DNA from: an uncultured Prevotella sp.
Lineage (GTDB): Bacteria > Bacteroidota > Bacteroidia > Bacteroidales > Bacteroidaceae
Assembly (NCBI GenBank): GCA_934229335.1
Contig: CAKQDQ010000103.1
Location: forward strand, 1 to 8,702
Length of the DNA: 8,702 nucleotides
Direction: 5' to 3'
Below are positions 1 through 6,528 of this stretch, piece after piece. Below the pieces are notes generated by a model. That model did not search any database. It was not told the DNA's origin and saw nothing but the letters and a program-made list of their open reading frames with translations. How positions within the stretch are numbered: position 1 is the stretch's first letter; each line of letters begins with the position of its first letter. Made by a program: the position numbers and the translations under genes.

Positions 1-1
1 A

Positions 2-889
2 TATGACATGGTAATGGACGGCAGACGTCAGGTAGGTTCTACCATAAAGCCATTCCTCTATGCCTTAGCTATGGAAAATGGTTTCTCACCTTGTGACCGT
101 GCTCCCAATGTGCAGCGTACCTATATGGTAGCAGGACAGCCTTGGACTCCGCGTAATGCTTCACATTCACATTATGGCGAAAATGTAACCCTGAAGTGGG
201 GCTTGGCACAGTCAAACAACTGGATATCCGCATATCTGATGTCGAAGCTTGACCCTATACAGTTCGTGCAACTGCTTCATGAGTTTGGTATAAGTAATCC
301 TAATATCCATCCGTCAATGTCGTTATGTCTCGGACCTTGTGATATAACGGTAGGAGAAATGGTAAGTGCATATACTGCATTTGCAAATCATGGTATACGT
401 TGCGCGCCAATGTTTGTGTCGAAGATAGAAGACAGCAACGGACAGGTGATAGCCAGATTCGAACCACGTGTAAACGAAGTCATATCAGAGGAATCTGCAT
501 TTAAGATGTTAGTGCTGTTACAGGGCGTGGTAAATGGTGGTACTGGCGGTAGGCTGAGGTTTAAGTATAATATCCAAGCGCAGATGGGAGGTAAGACGGG
601 AACGACAAATAGAAACTCTGATGCATGGTTTATTGGCGTTACCCCCAAACTCGTAGCCGGTGTATGGGTAGGTGGTGAGGACCGTGATATACACTTCGAT
701 TCTATGGCAATGGGACAGGGTGCAACGATGGCGTTGCCAATCTATGCATACTTTATGAAGAAAGTGTACCGTAATAATAGTTTACCGTATCGTGCAGACG
801 ATGTGTTCGATTTGCCAGAGGATTTCGATGGTTGTGGTCAAGCCGTAGAACAGGATGATATGATGGATATAGAGGACGTTTTTGAGTGA
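2..889 (+). CDS. Class A penicillin-binding protein (PBP1A-like), 3' part with transpeptidase domain
   Basis: This is the C-terminal part of a bifunctional peptidoglycan synthase; the frame is open at the left edge, so the membrane anchor and the glycosyltransferase (GT51) domain lie outside the window. The visible part is the DD-transpeptidase, which cross-links stem peptides on the outer face of the inner membrane and is the target of beta-lactams. All three active-site motifs are present, counted from the Met codon at 8: SxxK as S-T-I-K in 'RRQVGSTIKPFLYA' (residues 11-14, catalytic Ser codon at 38), SxN as S-N-N (69-71), and KTG in 'GGKTGTTNRNSDAWFIG' (196-198). The protein ends in a short acidic tail and stops with TGA at 887-889. 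The domain looks intact. The sequence resembles Bacteroidetes proteins called PBP1A (mrcA/ponA type); I give no symbol because the N-terminal part is not visible. A stop and 121 bp separate it from uxaC, which has its own promoter. Confidence 0.93.
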   Translation, partial: YDMVMDGRRQVGSTIKPFLYALAMENGFSPCDRAPNVQRTYMVAGQPWTPRNASHSHYGENVTLKWGLAQSNNWISAYLMSKLDPIQFVQLLHEFGISNPNIHPSMSLCLGPCDITVGEMVSAYTAFANHGIRCAPMFVSKIEDSNGQVIARFEPRVNEVISEESAFKMLVLLQGVVNGGTGGRLRFKYNIQAQMGGKTGTTNRNSDAWFIGVTPKLVAGVWVGGEDRDIHFDSMAMGQGATMALPIYAYFMKKVYRNNSLPYRADDVFDLPEDFDGCGQAVEQDDMMDIEDVFE

Positions 890-934
890 ATGTAAGCTTT
901 TTGAATGTTTACAGAACTAAAAATGTACCTAAAG

Positions 935-966
935 TTTCGTCGGATGAAAAAAAAATAGTATATTTG
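935..966 (+). promoter_or_regulatory. Probable Bacteroidetes-type promoter of uxaC
   Basis: TATATTTG at 959-966 matches the Bacteroidetes -7 consensus TAnnTTTG exactly. A weaker -33 element, TTTC at 935-938 (consensus TTTG), lies 20 bp upstream. Transcription would start around 973, giving a leader of about 38 nt before the uxaC ATG. I see no clear operator palindrome next to it. Confidence 0.55.
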
Positions 967-1010
967 CAGCAAAATACTTACTTACTAATTAAATCTAATA
1001 TAAAAGAACA

Positions 1011-2426
1011 ATGAAAAAGTTTAATGACGAAAACTTTCTGCTCGAGACCAAAACCGCGCAGGATTTGTATCACAATCATGCGGCAAAGATGCCTATTATA
1101 GATTATCATTGTCATTTGATACCTAAGATGGTAGCAGAGAATAAACGTTTTGACTCTATTGCGCAGATTTGGCTTATGGGCGACCATTACAAGTGGCGCG
1201 CAATGCGTTCAAATGGTGTAGACGAACGTTACTGTACTGGCAAAGATACAACAGACTGGGAGAAATTTGAGAAATGGGCAGAGACTGTACCGTATACATT
1301 CCGTAACCCACTGTATCATTGGACTCACCTTGAGCTGAAGACAGCGTTTGGTATTGAGGAAACATTGAATCCTACCAATGCAAAGGCTATTTATGACAAG
1401 TGTAACGACCTCATTGCTAACGACCCAAAGTTTACGCCACGTGGACTTATGGAGCATTATAATGTAGAGCTTGTTTGTACAACTGACGACCCAGTTGACT
1501 CATTAGAGTATCATGATGTTGTTGCGGCAGATCCTACGTGCAAGACCCGTATGATTCCTGCATGGCGTCCAGATGCTGCAATGAACATAGAGGCTGCCAC
1601 ATTCAAAGCATATGTAGAGAAATTGGCTGAAGTGTCAGGTGTCGCTATTACGAAATTCCGTGATATGGTTGATGCATTGCAGAAGCGTCATGACTTCTTT
1701 GCAAGTAAGGGATGTAAGCTGTCAGACCATGGCATAGAAGAGTTCTATGATGAGCCTTATACCGAAACAGAGATTGACGCGATACTCGACAAAGCTCTTT
1801 CTGGTAAGACTCCTACCGTGGAGGAACAGCGCAAGTATAAGCACGCGTTCCTTAAGGAAATGGCTGTTATGGATTATGAAGCAGGTTGGACACAGCAGTA
1901 TCATTATGGCGCGATACGCAATAATAATACTCTTATGTTCAACAAGCTGGGAGCAGATACAGGTTTCGATTCTATCGGCGAGTTTACTACAGCAAAGGCT
2001 ATGAGCCACTTCCTTGACGAGTTGAATGTAGAGGGTAAGTTAACAAAGACCATACTTTATAACCTTAACCCTTGTGCAAATGAGGTAATCGCGACAATGC
2101 TTGGTAACTTCCAAGATGGTTCATGCCCAGGTAAGATACAGTGGGGCTCTGGCTGGTGGTTCCTTGACCAGAAAGATGGCATGGAGAAGCAGATGAATGC
2201 TCTCTCTCTTCTCGGTCTTCTCTCACGTTTCGTTGGTATGTTGACAGACTCTCGTTCTTTCCTTTCATATCCACGTCATGAGTACTTCCGTCGCACACTG
2301 TGTAACCTCATCGGTAAGGATATTGAGAATGGTCTTATTCCATTTACTGGATATGAAGAGCAGCGCGTACGCCAGATGATAGAAGATATTTGCTACAACA
2401 ATGCGAAGAATTACTTTAATTTCTAA
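1011..2426 (+). CDS. uxaC: Uronate (glucuronate) isomerase UxaC
   Basis: UxaC (EC 5.3.1.12) is a cytoplasmic enzyme that interconverts D-glucuronate and D-fructuronate, and D-galacturonate and D-tagaturonate. This is the first step of hexuronate catabolism. The product has 471 residues, essentially the family's length (E. coli UxaC, about 470). It belongs to the amidohydrolase superfamily: the metal-binding His-x-His pair is in 'IIDYHCHL' (His33, His35). Other family blocks are 'IWLMGDHYKWRAMRSNGV', 'NPLYHWTHLELK', 'CTTDDPVDSLEYH', 'MIPAWRPD' and the C-terminal 'MLTDSRSFLSYPRHEYFRR'. The ATG at 1011 follows the promoter directly and gives the usual N-terminus. No uxaA, uxaB, uxuA or uxuB gene is next to it, so it looks like a single-gene transcript between its promoter and the hairpin at 2476. 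Its function fits with the pectate lyase further right. The assignment is firm from several long conserved blocks. Confidence 0.97.
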   Translation: MKKFNDENFLLETKTAQDLYHNHAAKMPIIDYHCHLIPKMVAENKRFDSIAQIWLMGDHYKWRAMRSNGVDERYCTGKDTTDWEKFEKWAETVPYTFRNPLYHWTHLELKTAFGIEETLNPTNAKAIYDKCNDLIANDPKFTPRGLMEHYNVELVCTTDDPVDSLEYHDVVAADPTCKTRMIPAWRPDAAMNIEAATFKAYVEKLAEVSGVAITKFRDMVDALQKRHDFFASKGCKLSDHGIEEFYDEPYTETEIDAILDKALSGKTPTVEEQRKYKHAFLKEMAVMDYEAGWTQQYHYGAIRNNNTLMFNKLGADTGFDSIGEFTTAKAMSHFLDELNVEGKLTKTILYNLNPCANEVIATMLGNFQDGSCPGKIQWGSGWWFLDQKDGMEKQMNALSLLGLLSRFVGMLTDSRSFLSYPRHEYFRRTLCNLIGKDIENGLIPFTGYEEQRVRQMIEDICYNNAKNYFNF

Positions 2427-2475
2427 TATAAAAGAAGTTTTGGTAAGTAACTATAAGAATTAGTATAGTATAAAT

Positions 2476-2525
2476 TAGGGGTCTACAATATATATTATAT
2501 ATATAATGTGTAGATCCCTATTTTT
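2476..2525 (+). terminator. Rho-independent-type terminator after uxaC
   Basis: TAGGGGTCTACA (2476-2487) pairs with TGTAGATCCCTA (2509-2520) over 12 bp, with one G-T wobble. The loop is about 21 nt of AT-rich sequence that can partly pair with itself. A run of five T follows at 2521-2525. It lies 50 bp after the uxaC stop and should end the uxaC transcript. Confidence 0.8.
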
Positions 2526-2563
2526 GTATATACCTTGATTCTAAATAAAAAGAACCTTTTATT

Positions 2564-2648
2564 GTGAACAATTTTTTTCTCTTTTATTGTTATTTTATTT
2601 ACGCTTGTCACGTCGTGTGGACACAGAACACAACAATTCTCAAAATAA
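2564..2648 (+). pseudogene. Remnant lipoprotein signal peptide, cut off from the downstream gene by an in-frame TAA
   Basis: From 2571 to 2645, in the same frame as the gene at 2652, the DNA encodes a hydrophobic run followed by a lipobox: 'FSFIVILFTLVTSCGH', with the lipid-accepting Cys at codon 2616-2618. The next codons give 'RTQQFSK' and then TAA at 2646-2648. The frame resumes with V-V-K-V into the main domain. No ATG, GTG or TTG lies between the upstream in-frame TGA (2565-2567) and the Cys. A GTG at 2564 is one base out of frame; dropping one T from the T7 run (2572-2578) would give MNNFFSFIVILFTLVTSC, a normal Bacteroidetes lipoprotein signal. I infer an original start near 2564 and two lesions: one extra T, and CAA changed to TAA at 2646. 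Sequencing error is possible but would have to occur twice. Confidence 0.6.
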
Positions 2649-2651
2649 GTA

Positions 2652-3320
2652 GTGAAAGTTGCAAACAACACAAATTCTACGTTGGACTCTCCTCTTGTCG
2701 TTAGACGTGATACGTGTGGCTTAATATTACTTTATCCTAAATATAGAAGTGTTGACCTTGTGTGCGGCAAAATGCCTACTGTCGCTGATAAGACGGTGGT
2801 GTTATGTGCAGAGGCGGCATACACGGGAGAGTGTTTGAAGTATTTTACACATACAAATATAGCTGGTGACCATGTGTCTAATGGTATAAGATATAAAGGA
2901 ACTCCAAACAAGCGAAATACAGGAGCTTTTGTTTATGCTAAGGGAAAGTGGAGATTTCTTTATGATGACTATGATGATGCAATGACTGCCGCTGCTGATA
3001 GTGGCGGAGCTGCATTTTCACAAGAATTGCTTGTTCATAACAGTATTCATATGAAAACTGTGAGAAAGGATGGGAATAGAAATCAATTTAGAGCTTTGTG
3101 CCAGATAAAAGATAGGTTATGCATAGCAGAATCAAAGAGTGTAGTGTCATTGGGAGAATTTAAGGACTCCTTATTGAGAGCTGGAGCATCGGAAGCTTTG
3201 TATCTTGATATGGGAACAGGTTGGAATCATGCTTGGTACAGAAAAAATAAACATAAGATTGTAGTATTACATCCCCAAAAACATATTTATTGTACTAATT
3301 GGATTACTTTTTATTTATAG
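2652..3320 (+). CDS. Phosphodiester glycosidase-like (NAGPA/DUF2233-like) domain protein, probably 5'-truncated lipoprotein
   Basis: The longest intact ORF begins at GTG 2652 and encodes 222 residues. I match it by eye to the phosphodiester glycosidase (NAGPA, DUF2233-like) fold as found in Bacteroidetes lipoproteins. Supporting blocks are 'YRSVDLVCGKMP' (31-42), 'AEAAYTG' (53-59), 'NIAGDHVSNGIRYKG' (69-83), 'GAFVYAKGKW' (91-100), 'NQFRALC' (144-150), and 'ALYLDMGTGWNHAWYR' (182-197), which corresponds to the family's ALYLDGGSS-type end motif. The C-terminus 'NWITFYL' looks natural. The family acts on phosphodiester-linked sugars, but the substrate here is unknown. Upstream in the same frame lies a lipoprotein signal separated only by a TAA, and the GTG has no purine-rich ribosome site. 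The protein was therefore probably exported, and as it stands the gene is either inactive or makes an unexported product. Confidence is high that this stretch was coding, moderate for the family, and low that it is now functional. Confidence 0.65.
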   Translation: MKVANNTNSTLDSPLVVRRDTCGLILLYPKYRSVDLVCGKMPTVADKTVVLCAEAAYTGECLKYFTHTNIAGDHVSNGIRYKGTPNKRNTGAFVYAKGKWRFLYDDYDDAMTAAADSGGAAFSQELLVHNSIHMKTVRKDGNRNQFRALCQIKDRLCIAESKSVVSLGEFKDSLLRAGASEALYLDMGTGWNHAWYRKNKHKIVVLHPQKHIYCTNWITFYL

Positions 3321-3431
3321 TAAGTGTAAACATTAAAAACACTCCTTAGAGGTTAGAATGTCTGATTATAGAACCAAAACTTCCCTTTTTGCTCTTTTTT
3401 TGAAGAAAAACGAAAAAAAAGTCGAAAAACA

Positions 3432-3463
3432 TTTGGAGGATTTAGAAAAAGTTAGTACCTTTG
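3432..3463 (+). promoter_or_regulatory. Bacteroidetes-type promoter of tRNA-Pro
   Basis: TTTG at 3432-3435 and TACCTTTG at 3456-3463 match the -33 (TTTG) and -7 (TAnnTTTG) elements exactly, 20 bp apart. Transcription would start near 3470, about 47 nt before the mature tRNA, leaving a 5' leader to be trimmed by RNase P. Confidence 0.75.
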
Positions 3464-3516
3464 CATCGCAATTAAGAAATAAACGAGTTACTTCTTAAGA
3501 GTAAAGAAAAAACAAA

Positions 3517-3589
3517 CGGGGTGTAGCGCAGTTGGTAGCGTTCCTGGTTTGGGACCAGGCTGTCGCAGGTTCGAGTCCTGTCACCCCGA
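3517..3589 (+). tRNA. tRNA-Pro (anticodon TGG)
   Basis: A complete 73-nt cloverleaf can be drawn. The acceptor stem is CGGGGTG (3517-3523) with CACCCCG (3582-3588), followed by discriminator A at 3589. The D arm is GCGC with GCGT around loop AGTTGGTA. The anticodon stem is CCTGG with CCAGG, with loop TTTGGGA placing anticodon TGG at 3550-3552. The variable loop has 5 nt, and the T arm is GCAGG with CCTGT around TTCGAGT. The C1-G72 pair is typical of bacterial tRNA-Pro. CCA is not encoded, as is usual in Bacteroidetes. It reads proline CCN codons by wobble and is transcribed alone, between its own promoter and terminator. Confidence 0.98.
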
Positions 3590-3594
3590 CAAAA

Positions 3595-3629
3595 GGAAGC
3601 ATCGAGTATTCGGTGCTTCCTTTTTTTTT
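3595..3629 (+). terminator. Strong intrinsic terminator after tRNA-Pro
   Basis: GGAAGCATCGA (3595-3605) pairs with TCGGTGCTTCC (3610-3620) over 11 bp with one wobble, around a 4-nt loop (GTAT). Nine T follow at 3621-3629. It starts six bases after the last tRNA base and should largely insulate leuB from the tRNA promoter. Confidence 0.92.
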
Positions 3630-3681
3630 CTTGTACAGTTGGAGTATACAACAACATAAAACTAATTAAATAAATAGATTT

Positions 3682-4764
3682 ATGAAATTAAACATTGCAG
3701 TATTGGCCGGTGATGGTATCGGACCAGAGATTATGGAACAGGGTGTGGCTGTAATGTCTGCGGTAGCAGAGAAGTTCGGTCATGAGGTTACTTACAAAGA
3801 AGCACTGTGTGGTGCTCATGCTATTGATGAGGTAGGTGATCCTTTTCCTGAAGAGACTTATCAAATCTGTGAGAATGCTGATGCTGTTCTTTTTGCGTCA
3901 GTAGGTGATCCTAAGTTTGATAATAATCCTTCGGCGAAGGTTCGTCCTGAGCAAGGGCTTCTCGCTATGCGTAAGAAGTTGGGACTGTTTGCCAATATAC
4001 GTCCTGTAACAACTTTTGATTGCCTTGTGCATAAATCACCTTTGAAGGACGAGATTGTAAAGGGAGCAGACTTTATCTGTATACGTGAGCTCACTGGTGG
4101 TATGTATTTTGGTAAGAAGCAGGAGCCTTCTATGAATGAGGAGCTTGGTGAAGAAGATGCACTTGATACCAACTACTATTCTCGTCATGAGGTAGAGCGC
4201 ATACTTAAGGTTGCATATCAGTACGCACGTCAGCGCCGTAAGCATTTAACTGTAGTTGATAAAGCTAATGTACTTGCTTCGTCACGTTTGTGGCGTAAAG
4301 TGGCTCAGGAGCTTGCACCACAGTATCCTGATGTTACTACTGATTATATGTATGTAGATAATGCTGCAATGCGCATGATTCAGGAGCCAAAGTTCTTTGA
4401 TGTTATGGTAACAGAGAATACTTTTGGTGATATCTTGACAGATGAAGGATCTTGCATAACAGGTTCTATGGGATTGCTGCCTTCTGCTTCAACAGGTACG
4501 TCAACTCCAGTCTTCGAGCCTATACACGGTTCGTGGCCGCAGGGTAAGGGCTTGAATATTGCTAACCCATTGGCACAGATTCTCTCAGTTGCAATGCTTT
4601 ATGAATACTTTGATTTGAAGGAGGAGGGAGCACTCATACGTAAGGCTGTTGATGCTTCGTTAGATCAGAATGTACGTACTCCAGAAATCCAAGTCGAGGG
4701 AGGTGCTAAGTATGGTACAAAGGAAGTTGGTGCATGGATTGTTGATTTTATCAAAAAAGCATAA
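3682..4764 (+). CDS. leuB: 3-Isopropylmalate dehydrogenase LeuB
   Basis: LeuB (EC 1.1.1.85) is a cytoplasmic NAD+- and Mg2+/Mn2+-dependent enzyme. It oxidises and decarboxylates (2R,3S)-3-isopropylmalate to 2-oxoisocaproate in leucine synthesis. The 360 residues match the family's length. Visible signatures are '[14 protein letters not shown]' (8-21), '[10 protein letters not shown]' (100-109), '[10 protein letters not shown]' (135-144) with the catalytic-site Tyr142, '[15 protein letters not shown]' (191-205) with catalytic Lys194, 'YVDNAAM' (224-230) with metal-binding Asp226, 'FGDILTDE' (248-255) with Asp250 and Asp254, and the NAD-site block '[18 protein letters not shown]' (279-296). The DKANVL.SSRLWR and DNAAM blocks favour isopropylmalate over isocitrate or tartrate dehydrogenase. 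It stands apart from the leuA, leuC and leuD genes that often accompany it. I see no TAnnTTTG box in the 52 bp between the tRNA terminator and the ATG. It is followed at 52 bp by the TPR gene. Confidence 0.96.
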   Translation: MKLNIAVLAGDGIGPEIMEQGVAVMSAVAEKFGHEVTYKEALCGAHAIDEVGDPFPEETYQICENADAVLFASVGDPKFDNNPSAKVRPEQGLLAMRKKLGLFANIRPVTTFDCLVHKSPLKDEIVKGADFICIRELTGGMYFGKKQEPSMNEELGEEDALDTNYYSRHEVERILKVAYQYARQRRKHLTVVDKANVLASSRLWRKVAQELAPQYPDVTTDYMYVDNAAMRMIQEPKFFDVMVTENTFGDILTDEGSCITGSMGLLPSASTGTSTPVFEPIHGSWPQGKGLNIANPLAQILSVAMLYEYFDLKEEGALIRKAVDASLDQNVRTPEIQVEGGAKYGTKEVGAWIVDFIKKA

Positions 4765-4816
4765 AGACTATTTTGAATAAATCGTCTTTGTAAATTTATT
4801 ACTCCATAAAGGATTA

Positions 4817-5533
4817 ATGAAAAAAATACGATTAATTGTCACGCTACTCATGTTGGCTGGTACAGTAAGTGCACAGACGCCGCAAGAGTGGCGTGACTCT
4901 GTTTCTGTGTTGTCGCGTCAGATTACCAAGGCTCCTTACGATACTTCGTTGAGGTTAAAAAAAGCTGCTTGTAATATAGAATTAGGGCAGTGGCAATATG
5001 CGCTTGACGAATATTCATATGTGTTGACGTTAGAGCCGAAGAATCTGGAGGCGTTATATTATCGCGGCTATGTGAACCATCATCTTGGTAGGTATCCGTT
5101 TGCGCGTAAGGATTATGAGAGTGTGCTGGCGATTGATCCGATGAGTGCCCATGCGCTAATAGGTTTAATAATGACAAATTTGGCAGATGGAAGAATAACG
5201 CAAGCTTATGATGATGCCAATAGGTTGGTTAATCAAATGCCGGATAATGCGGAGTCTTATGCTACCAGAGCTGAAGTGGAGAAAAGTACGGGTATGGTAG
5301 AGGCGGCAATAGAAGATATTGAAAAGGCTATAGAAATAGAAGATGTAGAGGTAAAGAAAAAATATCCTACATCTGTTGATGATAATATAACCAGTTACCA
5401 ACTGACAGCTTTTACATTGTATTTGCAGACGCATCGTAAGGATAAGGCAAGAGGAGCGTTAGAGTATCTTGTTGCGAACGGAGTGCCGAGAGCCGCGTTG
5501 GTAGATTATTATACTTTACTTGGGACAAAATAA
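4817..5533 (+). CDS. Secreted or periplasmic tetratricopeptide-repeat protein
   Basis: The 238-residue product has a signal peptide (basic MKKIR start, hydrophobic LIVTLLMLAG, likely signal peptidase I cut after TVSA at residue 19, mature start QTPQEW). It therefore leaves the cytoplasm; there is no lipobox Cys. The rest is helical, with about four TPR units near 43-76, 77-110, 111-144 and 145-178. The second is clearest: 'ALYYRGYVNHHLGRYPFARKDY' spans residues 79-100 with the usual Y/G/A pattern, and the typical P-x-x-A turns occur as 'EPKNLEA', 'DPMSAHA' and 'MPDNAES'. TPRs mediate protein contacts, so a scaffolding or assembly role is likely, but no specific function can be assigned. The ATG at 4817 is preceded by a good ribosome site (AAAGGA at 4807-4812). 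It sits between leuB (52 bp gap) and the AraC gene (65 bp gap) with no strong terminator on either side, so co-transcription is plausible. Confidence 0.85.
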   Translation: MKKIRLIVTLLMLAGTVSAQTPQEWRDSVSVLSRQITKAPYDTSLRLKKAACNIELGQWQYALDEYSYVLTLEPKNLEALYYRGYVNHHLGRYPFARKDYESVLAIDPMSAHALIGLIMTNLADGRITQAYDDANRLVNQMPDNAESYATRAEVEKSTGMVEAAIEDIEKAIEIEDVEVKKKYPTSVDDNITSYQLTAFTLYLQTHRKDKARGALEYLVANGVPRAALVDYYTLLGTK

Positions 5534-5572
5534 TTATTTACCAAAATACCAAGTAAAGGAATAGAAAAAAGA

Positions 5573-5582
5573 TAGACGTCTA
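5573..5582. promoter_or_regulatory. Perfect 10-bp palindrome just upstream of the AraC gene (possible operator)
   Basis: TAGACGTCTA reads the same on both strands and ends 16 bp before the AraC-family ATG. A second inverted pair, TTTAC (5537-5541) and GTAAA (5553-5557), flanks two copies of ACCAA in the same 65-bp gap. Autoregulation is the simple guess, but AraC-family sites are usually direct repeats, so this is weak. The gap shows no TAnnTTTG box. Confidence 0.25.
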
Positions 5583-5598
5583 AAAAAGAAATCAAAAT

Positions 5599-6489
5599 AT
5601 GGAACATTTGAATATTGATGCGGTTTATAACAATGTGTGTAATGCTCCGCGAGGTGCAAACGTAAATATTGATTATATGCCAGATTCTTTTGTTAATGAT
5701 GACATGGACAATAATTCCCCACATGTCCATACCTTTTATGAGATAATATGGTTTAGAGAGGGGAAAGGAACACATTTTGTCGATTTTCAAGAGTATCCAG
5801 TGGAAAATAATACGTTATTTTTCCTCTCCCCAGGACAGGTACATTGTTTTGATGATTGTCTAAAATATAAAGGTATATTGATAAAGTTTTGTACAGATTT
5901 TCTTAAAGACGAAGGTGTGGACGATGATGAATTGTTCATAAAATACAACCTATTCAGGGCTTTTGATACTATACCGTGCTGTACAATCGATGAGGCAACG
6001 GCACAGCGGTTACTATTTATATTGGGGAAGATACAAGAAGAATATGAAAATCGCAATATGGTAGGGCATGAAGATATGTTGAGAGCATTGACAAAGATAT
6101 TTCTAATAACAATACAACGTAACAGTGAGCGGCATGACGCTTATAATATAGACCATAAGAAGCCTGCTCACCGTTTATTTGTAATGTTTAGAAAATGTTT
6201 AGAACAACATTTTATGGAGTATCATACTGTGAAAGAATACGCTGACGTCTTGAACGTATCGGCAAAAACTCTTAGCAATAGTGTGCAGGAAAGTGCTGGT
6301 GTAACACCGTTAACCATAATAAATGATAGAATAACACTTGAGGCGAAACGTTTGCTCAGATATTCAAATCTTATAACCAAAGAAATAGCGGATTATCTTG
6401 GTTATGATGATCCATCGTATTTTGTTAAGTTCTTTAAGCGGCAAACTGGCTACCTGCCATCTTCGTTTGCTAACAAAGGTGGAGCGTAA
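5599..6489 (+). CDS. AraC-family transcriptional regulator with cupin sensor domain
   Basis: This is a cytoplasmic DNA-binding regulator of 296 residues, the usual length. The N-terminal half is an AraC-type cupin ligand-binding domain: 'PHVHTFYEIIWFREGKG' (41-57), the glycine turn, then 'NNTLFFLSPGQVHCF' (70-84). The C-terminal half (about 190-292) holds two helix-turn-helix units. The first is 'TVKEYADVLNVSAKTLSNSV' (210-229). The second contains 'ITKEIADYLGYDDPSYFVKF' (259-278) followed by 'FKRQTGYLPSSF', the diagnostic AraC signature. Such proteins often sense a sugar or other small molecule and activate nearby catabolic genes. The PL9 pectate lyase starts only 39 bp after its stop on the same strand, so control of pectin use is the natural hypothesis, but no ligand can be read from the sequence. 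The start is supported by the preceding stop-rich AT region and a typical N-terminus. Confidence 0.93.
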   Translation: MEHLNIDAVYNNVCNAPRGANVNIDYMPDSFVNDDMDNNSPHVHTFYEIIWFREGKGTHFVDFQEYPVENNTLFFLSPGQVHCFDDCLKYKGILIKFCTDFLKDEGVDDDELFIKYNLFRAFDTIPCCTIDEATAQRLLFILGKIQEEYENRNMVGHEDMLRALTKIFLITIQRNSERHDAYNIDHKKPAHRLFVMFRKCLEQHFMEYHTVKEYADVLNVSAKTLSNSVQESAGVTPLTIINDRITLEAKRLLRYSNLITKEIADYLGYDDPSYFVKFFKRQTGYLPSSFANKGGA

Positions 6490-6528
6490 GTGCAGAGAAC
6501 TATCTGTTCTATCTTAACTTTTGTAGAT

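Noticed and set aside
891..913. Hairpin TGTAAGC/GTTTACA after the PBP gene as terminator
   Set aside because: It is only 7 bp with a wobble and a 9-nt loop, and no T run follows.
2600..2607. TACGCTTG as a promoter for the ORF at GTG 2652
   Set aside because: It has a mismatch in the TTTG part and no -33 element, and it lies inside the lipoprotein signal-peptide coding remnant, so chance similarity is more likely.
3472..3657. Minus-strand ORF of 61 codons containing 'GDRTRTCDSLVPNQ'
   Set aside because: This is the well-known spurious translation of the antisense strand of a tRNA gene, here tRNA-Pro; it also crosses the tRNA terminator.
3861..4172. Minus-strand ORF of 103 codons inside leuB
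   Set aside because: It lies wholly within the firmly identified leuB, has low-complexity Ser-rich content and no recognisable domain.
6516..6523. AACTTTTG as a -7 box for the pectate lyase
   Set aside because: It has one mismatch to TAnnTTTG and ends only 5 bp before the ATG, leaving no room for a leader; no TTTG lies at the right distance upstream.
6490..6528. GTG 6490 as start of the pectate lyase
   Set aside because: It would place 13 residues before an otherwise perfect signal peptide and begins directly after the AraC stop; ATG 6529 is the better start.
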